64,000 nt of DNA, taken from Paenibacillus sp. Root52. GTDB lineage: Bacteria > Bacillota > Bacilli > Paenibacillales > Paenibacillaceae. Position numbers and translations under genes: made by a program. The notes below the pieces were generated by a model. That model worked only from the letters and a program-made list of their open reading frames with translations, was not told where the DNA came from and did no database searches. This document shows positions 33,899-42,701 of the stretch, piece by piece (the stretch's first letter is position 1; the number at the start of each line of letters is the position of its first letter). Location of the stretch: contig NZ_LMFO01000001.1 in the NCBI RefSeq assembly GCF_001426865.1, positions 806,001 to 870,000 of the forward strand, read 5' to 3'.

Positions 33899-34879
33899 AT
33901 GGAAAAGAATCAAACTGCCTCAACGGTCTATCGGAAAGAACGAAGTAACACTGGATTCTGGCTTGTTGTAATCGGTGCTGCGTTATGGGGCGTAGATCCG
34001 TTGTTCCGTATTATTTTGCTTCAGACGATGACCTCAACTCAAATTGTACTTATTGAGCACATCATTGTAAGTCTAGTCGCCATTCCTGTCTTATGGAAAT
34101 TCCGCGCAGACCTGAAAAATCTACGTGCTAGACACTGGGTTGCTGTAATCTTCATTTCCTGGGGAGGATCAGCACTAGCAACGGTGTTATTCACCATGGC
34201 GCTCACCAATAACGATCCCAATACCGTTCTCTTGTTGCAAAAAATGCAACCCTTGTTCGCCATTGTGCTCGCGAAGCTGCTTTTGAAAGAAACGTTACCA
34301 CGTCGCTTCGGCGGACTTTTCTTTATTGCACTTGCAGGAACCTATTTGCTCACGTTTGGATTCACACTTCCTCTCGGAAACTGGAACACCTGGATTCATG
34401 CAGGTAGCCTGTTATCCTTGGGAGCAGCTGCTCTCTGGGGCGGATCTACGGTGATGGGACGATTAATGTTAGGGCAAGCAAGATATGAGACCGTTACTTC
34501 TCTCCGGTTCGTAGTCGCTCTGCCGCTCCTCTTCTTGATGACATGGCATGAAGGAGCAGCATGGACATTCCCCTCCGGAACAGGTGAACAAGCGGCCGTC
34601 GTGCTTAATGTATTGGGTCAAGCTTTATTGCCTGGACTATTGAGCTTGCTGTTATATTATAAAGGCTTATCCTCTACAAAAGCCTCTGTCGCTACGCTAG
34701 CGGAACTTAGTTTCCCGATGGCGGGTGTTCTGGTGAACTGGATCGCTTTCCGTACGTTGATTACATGGGAACAGCTCGTTGGTTTTATCCTAATATGGAT
34801 TGCACTCTTTGCGATTTCCAGACAGCAGGAGCGGTCGGCAAGTGTTGCTGATGCTGCCCCTAAGCTTCGTACAGAATAA
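33899..34879 (+). CDS. EamA/DMT-family transporter under FMN riboswitch (probable riboflavin importer)
   Basis: A 326-residue membrane protein with about ten helices in two EamA repeats (about 22-150 and 175-310). ATG 33899 (MEKNQTASTV) follows GAAGGAG; a longer frame starts inside the terminator hairpin and is rejected. The first repeat begins FWLVVIGAALWGVDPLFR and the second HAGSLLSLGAAALWGGSTVMG. Its only transcriptional control visible is the FMN riboswitch, which normally governs riboflavin synthesis or uptake. EamA proteins under such control have been proposed or shown to import riboflavin (ImpX and RibN types). Function is therefore inferred from regulation plus fold; no biosynthetic rib gene is adjacent. 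Confidence 0.85.
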   Translation: MEKNQTASTVYRKERSNTGFWLVVIGAALWGVDPLFRIILLQTMTSTQIVLIEHIIVSLVAIPVLWKFRADLKNLRARHWVAVIFISWGGSALATVLFTMALTNNDPNTVLLLQKMQPLFAIVLAKLLLKETLPRRFGGLFFIALAGTYLLTFGFTLPLGNWNTWIHAGSLLSLGAAALWGGSTVMGRLMLGQARYETVTSLRFVVALPLLFLMTWHEGAAWTFPSGTGEQAAVVLNVLGQALLPGLLSLLLYYKGLSSTKASVATLAELSFPMAGVLVNWIAFRTLITWEQLVGFILIWIALFAISRQQERSASVADAAPKLRTE

Positions 34880-35050
34880 TTACCTCGCAGGATGCATTCC
34901 TAACATATATGTCAACTTCTCAAACATTATATAAAAGAACGCAGCACTGTTTATCCCACTGGATGAACAGTGCTTTTGTTTTTTCAGCAATCCGATGGTA
35001 CGATGACATATGGAACACTAGATATCCATCTTAGAAAGGAAAGATGCTTA

Positions 35051-36547
35051 ATGTCTTCATTTTCATATACATCTTACGATGCTATTGGTTTAGCAGAGCT
35101 TGTACGCTCCCGAGAAGTATCTCCAATTGAACTGCTTGAAGCAGCATATGCACGACTCGAAGAAGTGAATCCACAGCTTAATGCGGTAATTCGTACATAT
35201 GAAGTACAAGCTCGTCAGGAAGCAAGCATGATTCGCCCAGGAGAGCAACCTTTTGCTGGTGTGCCTTTGCTACTTAAGGACATCTCTCAATCCCTAGAGG
35301 GTCAGATCCTAACTTCAGGCTCCCGTCTTCTTAAAGATCATCGAGCGTTACGTAGTTCTAACTTTGTCTCTCGATTACGTGAAGCTGGTTTTATTATTAT
35401 CGGACATACGAACACGCCAGAGTTCGGGCTGAAAAATATTACCGAGCCCCGTTTACACGGACCTACACGCAATCCATGGAATACGAATCATTCTCCTGGA
35501 GGTTCAAGCGGGGGCGCCGCTGCGGCAGTAGCATCCGGAATTGTACCTCTAGCCGGTGCCAGTGACGGAGGTGGTTCTATCCGCATCCCTGCTTCCTTCA
35601 GCGGGTTGTTTGGTCTGAAGCCAACACGTGGACGTACTCCAGTAGGACCAGGTGTTGGTCGTCAATGGCAAGGCGCTTCGATTGATTTTGCATTATCTCG
35701 AACTGTCCGGGACAGCGCTGCGCTGCTAGATACGTTGCAAGTTATTCAACCAGAAGCTGCATTTCATGCTCCCCTCTTTCCCGGCAGTTACTTGGCAGAT
35801 CTGAATTATCCTCATCAACGCAAATTAAAAATTGCTTATACTACCGATTCTCCAGTAGGGACTTCTGTAAGTGAGGAAGCCATACAAGCCGTATATAAGG
35901 TCGTTCGTTGGTTGGAGGAGCAAGGTCATGAGGTTGAAGAGAAGTTAAGTCCAGTTAATGGCGTACGGTTGATGGAAAACTATTATATGATGAACAGCGG
36001 TGAAATGGCTGCGATGATCGCTTCTATGGAGCACGCTATGGGTAGAGAGCTCACGGCAGACGATATGGAGATCGAGTCATGGGTTCTCGCTGAAGCGGGC
36101 AAAAAAGTATCTGCAGCGGAGTTTGTGCATAGTTTAGCGGAATGGGATGTTGCGGCGGCACAAATGTCTAACCTGTTCACCCGTTATGACTTCTATGTTA
36201 CGCCAGTTAATGCTTATCCAGCACCTCAGATTGGAGAGCTCACGCCTCATGCGGAGCAGATTCAGCATCTAATGCGAATAAGCGATCTGGACAAGCTAGA
36301 GCAGCAGCAATTGATCTATGAAATGTTCGAACCAAGTCTTACGTACACTCCTTATACCCAGCTTGCAAATCTAACGGGTCAGCCTGCTATGAGCGTGCCT
36401 GTTCATATGACACCTGAAGGTTTACCGATGGGTGTTCAGGTAATGGCCACCAAAGGCCGTGAAGACTGGCTGTTGCATCTTGCTGGACAACTTGAGGCAT
36501 CCGATATCTGGATTGGCATGGAAGGTAACCCGCTGTTTCCTTCATGA
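35051..36547 (+). CDS. Amidase signature family enzyme
   Basis: A 498-residue hydrolase; the start is ATG 35051 ([10 protein letters not shown]), behind AAAGGAAAG. The Ser-cisSer-Lys triad is visible: Lys in [10 protein letters not shown], cis-Ser in [18 protein letters not shown], and nucleophile Ser in [20 protein letters not shown]. Family members cleave amides and include GatA-like and aryl or acylamide hydrolases; absence of gatB/gatC neighbours argues for a stand-alone amidase. The substrate is unknown. A long hairpin terminator follows. Confidence 0.9.
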   Translation: MSSFSYTSYDAIGLAELVRSREVSPIELLEAAYARLEEVNPQLNAVIRTYEVQARQEASMIRPGEQPFAGVPLLLKDISQSLEGQILTSGSRLLKDHRALRSSNFVSRLREAGFIIIGHTNTPEFGLKNITEPRLHGPTRNPWNTNHSPGGSSGGAAAAVASGIVPLAGASDGGGSIRIPASFSGLFGLKPTRGRTPVGPGVGRQWQGASIDFALSRTVRDSAALLDTLQVIQPEAAFHAPLFPGSYLADLNYPHQRKLKIAYTTDSPVGTSVSEEAIQAVYKVVRWLEEQGHEVEEKLSPVNGVRLMENYYMMNSGEMAAMIASMEHAMGRELTADDMEIESWVLAEAGKKVSAAEFVHSLAEWDVAAAQMSNLFTRYDFYVTPVNAYPAPQIGELTPHAEQIQHLMRISDLDKLEQQQLIYEMFEPSLTYTPYTQLANLTGQPAMSVPVHMTPEGLPMGVQVMATKGREDWLLHLAGQLEASDIWIGMEGNPLFPS

Positions 36548-36609
36548 TCTCTGATTAGAGTTGACTTAATTGAAGTTATTAAGGTTATTGAAGTTACTGG
36601 CTCACTATT

Positions 36610-36656
36610 AAATAAGCTGCTGCAATCGTGTTAAAGCGATTGTAGTAGCTTATTTA
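36610..36656. terminator. Long hairpin terminator after amidase gene
   Basis: A 19-bp stem with two G-U pairs (AAATAAGCTGCTGCAATCG and partner) around an 8-nt loop. Confidence 0.8.
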
Positions 36657-37065
36657 TATCTACAAGTTATTCTTAGTTTGTCTGTAAGCTCCTAGAGAAA
36701 TGGAATGAGAACTCAAATGAGAACTCAAATGGGATGCGGTCAATGACCTATCAATCGGATTATGAGTATGTTGGAAAATTGAAATAGGCAAGATGTAAAA
36801 TCAAACTATCTCACCCTCCTATTTTACATTTTTACATAAAATCACACTCTAGTATTTTTTTATAAGGTATAATAAAAAAATTGATATTAGTTTACATAAT
36901 AATTATGTTGTTAACAAATATCATTCTAAGTTTATTACTCTATCTATCTCTATGCTTTTGACAGGTTAGATTAGTCCACGCGATTGTCATCTCTCTTACA
37001 TAGGATGTCTCATGGCATCTCCTATATCCAGGATGCGTGCCTACTATGTTAAGGAGGTATTCAAT
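36657..37065. other. AT-rich intergenic region with short tandem repeat
   Basis: ATGAGAACTCAA occurs twice in direct tandem at about 36705-36731. Further right, at 36888, is the sequence TTAGTTTACATAATA that also occurs near 25994. The ribosome site of the next gene (AAGGAGG) is at the right end. No gene is supported. Confidence 0.5.
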
Positions 37066-37443
37066 ATGACTAACAAAAATGCATCAATCTCTCAGATCAT
37101 CTATCCCCGCTTAACCGTGTTTAGTGAAGAGAATTTCAGGGGATTAAGAAGAGTGTACCGTGGCAACCTTGGCATTAGAGATATTGATTCAGTTCTGACA
37201 GGTATTGAGAGTTTGCGCTTCTTCTCTACCAATCCGAACGCTACTCTTGTCTTATTCGATCGTTCTAGTTTCAGAGATAATTTTGTTGTACTGCGTGGCA
37301 ACCGCAGCATTCGAGAATTGGATGACTTTCTGCGCAGAGGAGATGTTGAATCTCTAATCGCATCCAATGAGCGACTGACACTGGCTCAGATTCGCAAAAT
37401 TAGACGTACAGGCAACTTGCCCCCTGGCTACCGTCTGATCTAA
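37066..37443 (+). CDS. Beta/gamma-crystallin-like protein
   Basis: A 125-residue protein; ATG 37066 (MTNKNASISQ) follows a perfect AAGGAGG. Two Greek-key-like motifs are visible: about 16-53 (LTVFSEENFRG ... ESLRFF) and about 60-101 (LVLFDRSSFRDN ... VESLIAS). Each has the aromatic corner, the FxG-type turn and the late Ser of beta/gamma-crystallin motifs; the second has Asn in place of Gly. Microbial members often bind calcium and include spore coat protein S of Myxococcus. There is no signal peptide. A calcium-binding or spore or stress role is an inference. Confidence 0.68.
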   Translation: MTNKNASISQIIYPRLTVFSEENFRGLRRVYRGNLGIRDIDSVLTGIESLRFFSTNPNATLVLFDRSSFRDNFVVLRGNRSIRELDDFLRRGDVESLIASNERLTLAQIRKIRRTGNLPPGYRLI

Positions 37444-37555
37444 TATCAGAATCCCATTTTAATAGGTGCAGCCAACCCTCCTATATTTCCGAAAATCACA
37501 CTTGCTGATCTTAAACGAACACCCTAACTAGCGTCGCAATGAGCCTCATCACCAA

Positions 37556-37595
37556 ACAAAAAGGCAGTTCGTTCTCTAAGAACGACTGCCTTTCC
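37556..37595. terminator. Bidirectional terminator after crystallin-like gene
   Basis: AAAGGCAG-(T)-TCGTTCT pairs with AGAACGACTGCCTTT around a 3-nt loop. There are T-rich tails on both strands. Confidence 0.85.
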
Positions 37596-37767
37596 TCTAT
37601 TAAACTAGTATGAAATATCTATATAATGTCATCTCCGCAAGTTATATACCGCAGATCGTGAAGCACGAATGATTTTGGAAGCATACGATTGCCCAAGCAT
37701 CCATTTCCGCTATCAATTGCCTAGTTCTCACGGACTCGGATGATTCAGCCATTTGTTTCATCTGTTG

Positions 37768-37971
37768 TCATTCAGCACGGTTGACTTCCGTAGGACCGTA
37801 ATAGTTAAAATTCACTAAACAATGGGTACATAACTTTACAAATTCAGTCTCATTAATTACTTCTTCCGTTAAGTAAATGGAACTCTCTAACCAATGTGTG
37901 TCTTGAAGACGCCTTTGCATGAGTTCGAATACATCGTGTCCCTGAAGCTCAGTTTTCTGCAAAGTCAACAT
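37768..37971 (-). CDS. Small hypothetical protein
   Basis: A 67-residue acidic frame from ATG 37971 with AGGAT nearby as a weak ribosome site. It contains FVKLCTHCLVNFNYYGP, a CxxC that could bind metal. It lies downstream of the MEDS kinase on the same strand (54 bp), so it may be co-transcribed. No family is recognised, and it could be spurious. Confidence 0.45.
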   Translation of the reverse strand: MLTLQKTELQGHDVFELMQRRLQDTHWLESSIYLTEEVINETEFVKLCTHCLVNFNYYGPTEVNRAE

Positions 37972-38025
37972 TTGGCATCCTACTTTCCGAAGTAACTAGT
38001 TATTTTAAAGTATGGTGATGCCAGT

Positions 38026-39420
38026 TCAGAGATCAACCTCAAGATATGCATTGAATTCCGCTGTAAACGTGATTGTGGTACCTGGGATGTCCTTGTGCTC
38101 GTCTTCCAAGCGTATTTCCCCATTCATCAGTTCGATGATCCGTTTGCAGATCGCTAACCCAAGACCTGTTCCTTCTGTTCGTCGGGTAACACTGTTATCC
38201 ACTCGGGAAAAAGGTAGAAACACCTGGCTTCGCTTGTCCTGGGGGATTCCAGTCCCCGTATCCTGTATGGTGACTTGCATTTTAAGCTTGTTGTCATCGG
38301 TATTCAGAAGCACAACATCAATGTCGATGCTTCCTGCCGGTGTAAATTTCACGGCATTTCCTAATAAATTCAGCAATACCTGTCTGAATCGACCATCATC
38401 TCCAACAACAATCTGCGGAATTCGAGTATCCATGGAAATATTCACTTGAAGATTTTTATCCGAGATGGCGGTATGAAGGATATCCAAAGTTTCTTTAACG
38501 GATTCACGAGGATTGAAAGGCTCAATCAGTAATTGATCATAGCTTGATTCCAACTTATTAAAATCCAAGATGTCATTTACGAAACGAAGTAGAGACTTCC
38601 CGCTGCTTTGTATCGTGGTGACATACTCTCTCTGTTCTGCATTCAGATCTGTAGCTGCTAACAACTCCGAGATGCCCAGCAGCCCATTCATTGGTGTTCT
38701 AATCTCATGATTCATCGTTGTTATGAAATCACTTTTAACTTGACTAGCCGTTTCAACGGCTTCTTTTTCGATCATCAGATGCTTTTGTTCATATAACAAC
38801 TGACTTTGTACCGATAACGACGGAAAAATCACGTCATCCGAAGCTTTATAATGATACAGAGGTGACTTCACGAACTCCAGATCTGTCATCATGTATTCAT
38901 GTTCTCTCATCAATTTAGTCTGTAGAGAAGAAGAGATCATTTCCGTATTGTACGCACAGACCGATAACATTCCATAGTCTTGAACAACGCATGTCGTTTG
39001 CCGTTCATAGGTGACTAAATTATCTAGAATCTGCTTTTCCGGATGATCTCCCCATGTCATCACATTTGCCCACGTCCGCACAGGCTTGTTTTGCTCCTGT
39101 ATGTCGCCCATGATATCTTCAAAATGAGCAAGAATGTGTTGGAATTCGAAATTACCATGTTCTCCATAGTACTCTAAATTGTTAGCATAATGAAGAAAGT
39201 GAAGCTGCTCATGAGGTACGCTGCCTTTAAGCTTTTGCAGAATCTTATGGTATGTGGCAGTTTGCTCAATAAGCAATATATGATGACCTTGATCGATCCC
39301 CGTCATGATGTAAGATACCGCATTATCAATATAACAATTGAAATCCTCGAAAAAATAAATAATATGTCCCCCGTTCGTGACCTCAGTCAACGAATTCAAA
39401 GGAATGGCTTGTTTGCTCAT
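38026..39420 (-). CDS. Cytoplasmic MEDS-domain sensor histidine kinase
   Basis: A 464-residue histidine kinase without membrane helices. Residues about 15-195 match the MEDS sensory domain (GGHIIYFFEDFNCYIDNAVSYI), first noted in methanogen and methylotroph regulators such as DcmR. A short linker leads to HisKA, with the phosphorylated His238 in FITTMNHEIRTPMNG, and HATPase_c with N box LLNLLGNAVKFTP, DTGTGIP and GTGLGLAICKRI. There is no receiver domain in the protein and no response regulator gene adjacent, so it is an orphan kinase. The signal is unknown; MEDS is thought to sense small hydrocarbon derivatives or redox cues. Confidence 0.9.
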   Translation of the reverse strand: MSKQAIPLNSLTEVTNGGHIIYFFEDFNCYIDNAVSYIMTGIDQGHHILLIEQTATYHKILQKLKGSVPHEQLHFLHYANNLEYYGEHGNFEFQHILAHFEDIMGDIQEQNKPVRTWANVMTWGDHPEKQILDNLVTYERQTTCVVQDYGMLSVCAYNTEMISSSLQTKLMREHEYMMTDLEFVKSPLYHYKASDDVIFPSLSVQSQLLYEQKHLMIEKEAVETASQVKSDFITTMNHEIRTPMNGLLGISELLAATDLNAEQREYVTTIQSSGKSLLRFVNDILDFNKLESSYDQLLIEPFNPRESVKETLDILHTAISDKNLQVNISMDTRIPQIVVGDDGRFRQVLLNLLGNAVKFTPAGSIDIDVVLLNTDDNKLKMQVTIQDTGTGIPQDKRSQVFLPFSRVDNSVTRRTEGTGLGLAICKRIIELMNGEIRLEDEHKDIPGTTITFTAEFNAYLEVDL

Positions 39421-39529
39421 ATAAGGACTCCTTAATGCTTGCCTTTACTATCTACTACTATAGAGGATAAAACAGGATGCGTCTAATTGATTTACACTTC
39501 ATTCAGGTGATATATCGCTTTTCTGTAAA

Positions 39530-39572
39530 TAAAAAAAGAGGATGATTCCTAATATTATAGGCATCATCCTCC
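39530..39572 (-). terminator. Terminator after XRE regulator gene
   Basis: GGATGATGCCTA pairs with TAGGAATCATCC (one mismatch) around ATAATAT and is followed on the minus strand by TCTTTTTTT. Confidence 0.88.
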
Positions 39573-39610
39573 AAATACTTAAAGCACTATTTTCCATTTG
39601 CACACATTTC

Positions 39611-39826
39611 TCATTCGCCTTCATCAGCTTGGTATTCTAATATATCACCCGGCTGACAATCAAGCGCCTTACAAATGGCTTCTAAAGTGGATAATCGAAT
39701 CGCTTTTGCCTTACCATTTTTTAAGATAGACATATTAGCCAAGGTAATTTCAACCTTCTCAGAAAGTTCTGTTACGCTCATTTTCCTTTTCGCCAACATG
39801 ACATCAATGTTGATTATAATGGCCAT
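39611..39826 (-). CDS. XRE-family helix-turn-helix regulator (YozG-like)
   Basis: A 71-residue single-domain Cro/CI-type DNA-binding protein. The helix-turn-helix is in MSVTELSEKVEITLANMSILKNGKAKAIRLSTLE (first helix VTELSEKV), followed by ICKALDCQPGDILEY. It matches the small regulators paired with DUF2975 membrane proteins, as B. subtilis YozG is with YoaS. It follows the DUF2975 gene by 11 bp, so the two are one operon and probably form a membrane-linked regulatory pair. Target genes are unknown. Confidence 0.9.
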   Translation of the reverse strand: MAIIINIDVMLAKRKMSVTELSEKVEITLANMSILKNGKAKAIRLSTLEAICKALDCQPGDILEYQADEGE

Positions 39827-39837
39827 GCTATTTCACC

Positions 39838-40314
39838 TCAAATAATTAAGTCATTCTCTGATTTGATCTCGATCGCTTCTTGTAAAAGCATTTGTAGAAC
39901 TGCAGCAAAAATGGCAATGACCATCGAAGCGAAAATCGGTACCATCCCCATAATAATGAGTCCTGGAGCATCGTCTTTCTCTGCTACGAGAAAAACGAAT
40001 GGTAGTATGACAACGTACAATGCGGTAATTATAGTTGCACAGAATTTTATTTTCTTCAACGCCTGCACAGAGTTGTTCGAGAACGCATTATTTTTATCAA
40101 TATAAATCAGAAGGCGGAATGCATGATACAACGCTACAAAGAATGGAACTAATGTTACGAACAAGATGATTACAATAGGATACAGTAACCCGGCATAGAC
40201 TGGATTCACAGGGTGGTTAGCTAACCAAGGTATGCCTAGTACACATAGAGCAAGCGCCGGCATTCCAATAAAAAATACAGCGATCTTCAACAAAAAAGTA
40301 GAACCTCGTTTCAT
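39838..40314 (-). CDS. DUF2975 membrane protein (YoaS-like)
   Basis: A 158-residue protein with four predicted helices (about 9-30, 42-67, 92-113 and 120-146). The start is ATG 40314 (MKRGSTFLLK), behind GTGAGGTG. The loop LIYIDKNNAFSNNSVQALKKIKFCA is the conserved DUF2975 segment. The family is always small and membrane-embedded and is usually encoded next to a YozG-type regulator, as here. Function is not established; the pairing suggests it senses an envelope state and controls the regulator. Confidence 0.87.
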   Translation of the reverse strand: MKRGSTFLLKIAVFFIGMPALALCVLGIPWLANHPVNPVYAGLLYPIVIILFVTLVPFFVALYHAFRLLIYIDKNNAFSNNSVQALKKIKFCATIITALYVVILPFVFLVAEKDDAPGLIIMGMVPIFASMVIAIFAAVLQMLLQEAIEIKSENDLII

Positions 40315-40437
40315 CTTTAGCACCTCACACATAATTATATTCTAAATGTAACAGCTAATTTATCGTTTTACAATAAATATTTATTATACATCATTATATT
40401 ATTGTTGTTATTCTCTTGCACTCACTATTCACACCAA

Positions 40438-40476
40438 AACACAAAAAGAGCATTTCTTATCATAAGAAATGCTCTT
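40438..40476 (-). terminator. Terminator after beta-galactosidase gene
   Basis: AAGAGCATTTCTTAT and its exact complement are separated by one base (effective loop 5 nt), followed on the minus strand by TTTTTGTGTTTT. Confidence 0.92.
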
Positions 40477-40501
40477 GAACTGCTTCAAGGTATTAAGATA
40501 T

Positions 40502-42559
40502 TTATTTTTTCAGCACCCATACTCCATAAGGCTCCAGTGTAACCGTCCCCTGAAGCCGGCTGCCTTGAAGCAACTCTTCTGTTGGCACATGGAGTTTAAT
40601 CTCGGCCTCTTCACTACTGTAATTCAGTAAGAATACGAGTTCTTCCTGATCATCTGCACGTATAGCGACCTCAACCGTATCAGGTAGCTCGCACCAGTTT
40701 TTGAGCGGAGACACAATCTGAAGCTCACTTAACAGCTGGGCAGCTATCGACAGATCAAAGGCAGCTCCCCAATAATAAACCTTGCCCTCGCCAACCCGAT
40801 TAACCGTTAGTGCTGGTTTACCTTTATAATAACTAGAAGCATACGTGCCTAAGACTTTAACTGTATCTGCGTGTACCCGCAGGATATCATTGAAGCTTGG
40901 AGCGTCAAACAGGTTCGTATGTTGGTTCAGCTGTACACTAACTGGACTAGCTGTACCGTTAACCATTGTAAAATCCTCAACCTGTATGCCACTAAGTTCT
41001 GCAACGGGACCTGGCAACGGCTGCATACGGCAATGACCAGACTCATTTTTATACCCTGTCCGGCAACCAAATACAACCGACCCACCACCCTCTACATATT
41101 TCTGAAGCATTGCGGCTGTATCCTCTCGTAAAATGGCAGGATGAGGGTAGATCAACAGTTGATATTTGGTAAGATCCTGCAGTTGTTCTGTTTCAGCTCC
41201 AGGACGAACGGTCACTACGTCTGTTGGGATATGTGCATATTGAAGCGCTTTAAACCAACTTAACTCGCTTGGTCTCGTTAATGATCCGTGCCATTGATCC
41301 AGCTCCCCGTCCCATTCGTTATCATAATCACGCAGCATGGCTACTTGCGCAACATAACGCTTGCCAACAATACGTTCTCCCACCTTTTGCAATTCCTTAC
41401 CCACAAGTCCAGCTTCTGCAACCCGACGATTCGGCTGATTATGGTAGTCATTAATTCCATGCCAATATATTTCGGTACCGATCGTAGCCGTTCTCCAGCG
41501 GAAGTACAATACCATATCAGCACCATGAGCAATACTTTGATACGTCCACAAACGCATTTGCCCTGGATGTGGGGATGGCATTTGCATTCGGTTCACCCAG
41601 CCACCAGGACCCGATTGCTGCTCTAGTACAGCAAAATTCGGCGATATATCTCTGACATTACTCAGGGAAAGGCTCCATTTCCGATCAAGCAACGGCTGTT
41701 CTCCCGAATCAGGATAGATGGTGCTGAATTGCGGATAAGAGTCATACGACATGAAATCCAAAATCTCATCGGACATTCGGTGGCTATCTAGATGCCCAAA
41801 GAGGCCGTTGGTTGTAACCCATTGGTTAGGTGCTTCTGCTCTTAGAATGTCGCCTTGAAGTTTTGCGAATGAAATCGTATTATCCGAAATAAAGCGTTTC
41901 TCGTCCAATGCCTGATGTGGATTAGGTGAATCGGATACAGTTGGACGAATGAGGTGCACCTGATCCCAATGATCATACGTCTGATTCCAAAAGACTGTGC
42001 CCCACGCTTGATTCAGGCTTTCCAATGTGCCGTATTTTTGTTGCAGCCACCGCCGAAATGCAAGATGATCCGCTTCTGCATAAAATACGTTTGTCTCACA
42101 ATTCAGTTCATTATCAATCTGCCATCCAATAATCGCAGGATGATCCTTGTAGTGCTGAGCCATTTCTCTTGTAATCCGCGCGCAAAGCTCTAGATATATA
42201 GGACTACTATAATTATAGTGTCTGCGCTGTCCATGATGATATGTAGTGCCTTCCATTGAAACGTTTAACACTTCAGGATACGTATGTGTAAGCCATGCTG
42301 GTGGCGTAGCAGTCGGTGTTCCCATAATCACCTTCATATCCAATGTAATCGCTTGCTCAAGAAAGCGGTCGAAGAATTCGAAACTAAACTGCCCTTCCTG
42401 TGGCTCAAAAATAGACCATGCAAACTCTCCGATTCGAATCAGATCAAAGCCCATTTCCTTCATTCTTCCTAGATCATCTGCCCATAACGATTCATCCCAA
42501 TGCTCAGGATAGTAACAAGCTCCCATATAAAAACGTTTTAGATCCAATGCATTTCGCAT
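40502..42559 (-). CDS. Glycoside hydrolase family 42 beta-galactosidase
   Basis: A 685-residue intracellular beta-galactosidase. The GH42 catalytic barrel spans about 15-390 (MGACYYPEHW at the start), with the acid/base Glu151 in GWQIDNELNC and the nucleophile Glu313 in AVLEQQSGPGGW. A trimerisation domain (about 395-610) and a C-terminal beta domain follow. There is no signal peptide, so the substrate is imported first. Likely substrates are galacto-oligosaccharides from arabinogalactan or galactan, as for B. subtilis GanA. The adjacent two-component system and ABC importer fit a galactoside utilisation locus. ATG 42559 follows GGGAGA. Confidence 0.94.
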   Translation of the reverse strand: MRNALDLKRFYMGACYYPEHWDESLWADDLGRMKEMGFDLIRIGEFAWSIFEPQEGQFSFEFFDRFLEQAITLDMKVIMGTPTATPPAWLTHTYPEVLNVSMEGTTYHHGQRRHYNYSSPIYLELCARITREMAQHYKDHPAIIGWQIDNELNCETNVFYAEADHLAFRRWLQQKYGTLESLNQAWGTVFWNQTYDHWDQVHLIRPTVSDSPNPHQALDEKRFISDNTISFAKLQGDILRAEAPNQWVTTNGLFGHLDSHRMSDEILDFMSYDSYPQFSTIYPDSGEQPLLDRKWSLSLSNVRDISPNFAVLEQQSGPGGWVNRMQMPSPHPGQMRLWTYQSIAHGADMVLYFRWRTATIGTEIYWHGINDYHNQPNRRVAEAGLVGKELQKVGERIVGKRYVAQVAMLRDYDNEWDGELDQWHGSLTRPSELSWFKALQYAHIPTDVVTVRPGAETEQLQDLTKYQLLIYPHPAILREDTAAMLQKYVEGGGSVVFGCRTGYKNESGHCRMQPLPGPVAELSGIQVEDFTMVNGTASPVSVQLNQHTNLFDAPSFNDILRVHADTVKVLGTYASSYYKGKPALTVNRVGEGKVYYWGAAFDLSIAAQLLSELQIVSPLKNWCELPDTVEVAIRADDQEELVFLLNYSSEEAEIKLHVPTEELLQGSRLQGTVTLEPYGVWVLKK

Positions 42560-42701
42560 AATTCCAGTCTCCCTTAACCAGGTTGCTTTTTTTAGTTATT
42601 AAACTATATTCATTATCGAACCTTATTTAATATTAAGGCATTCTATCCAAATTTCAAGGCATTTGGTCACGAAATACTCCTGTTTATTCATCACTGCATT
42701 G

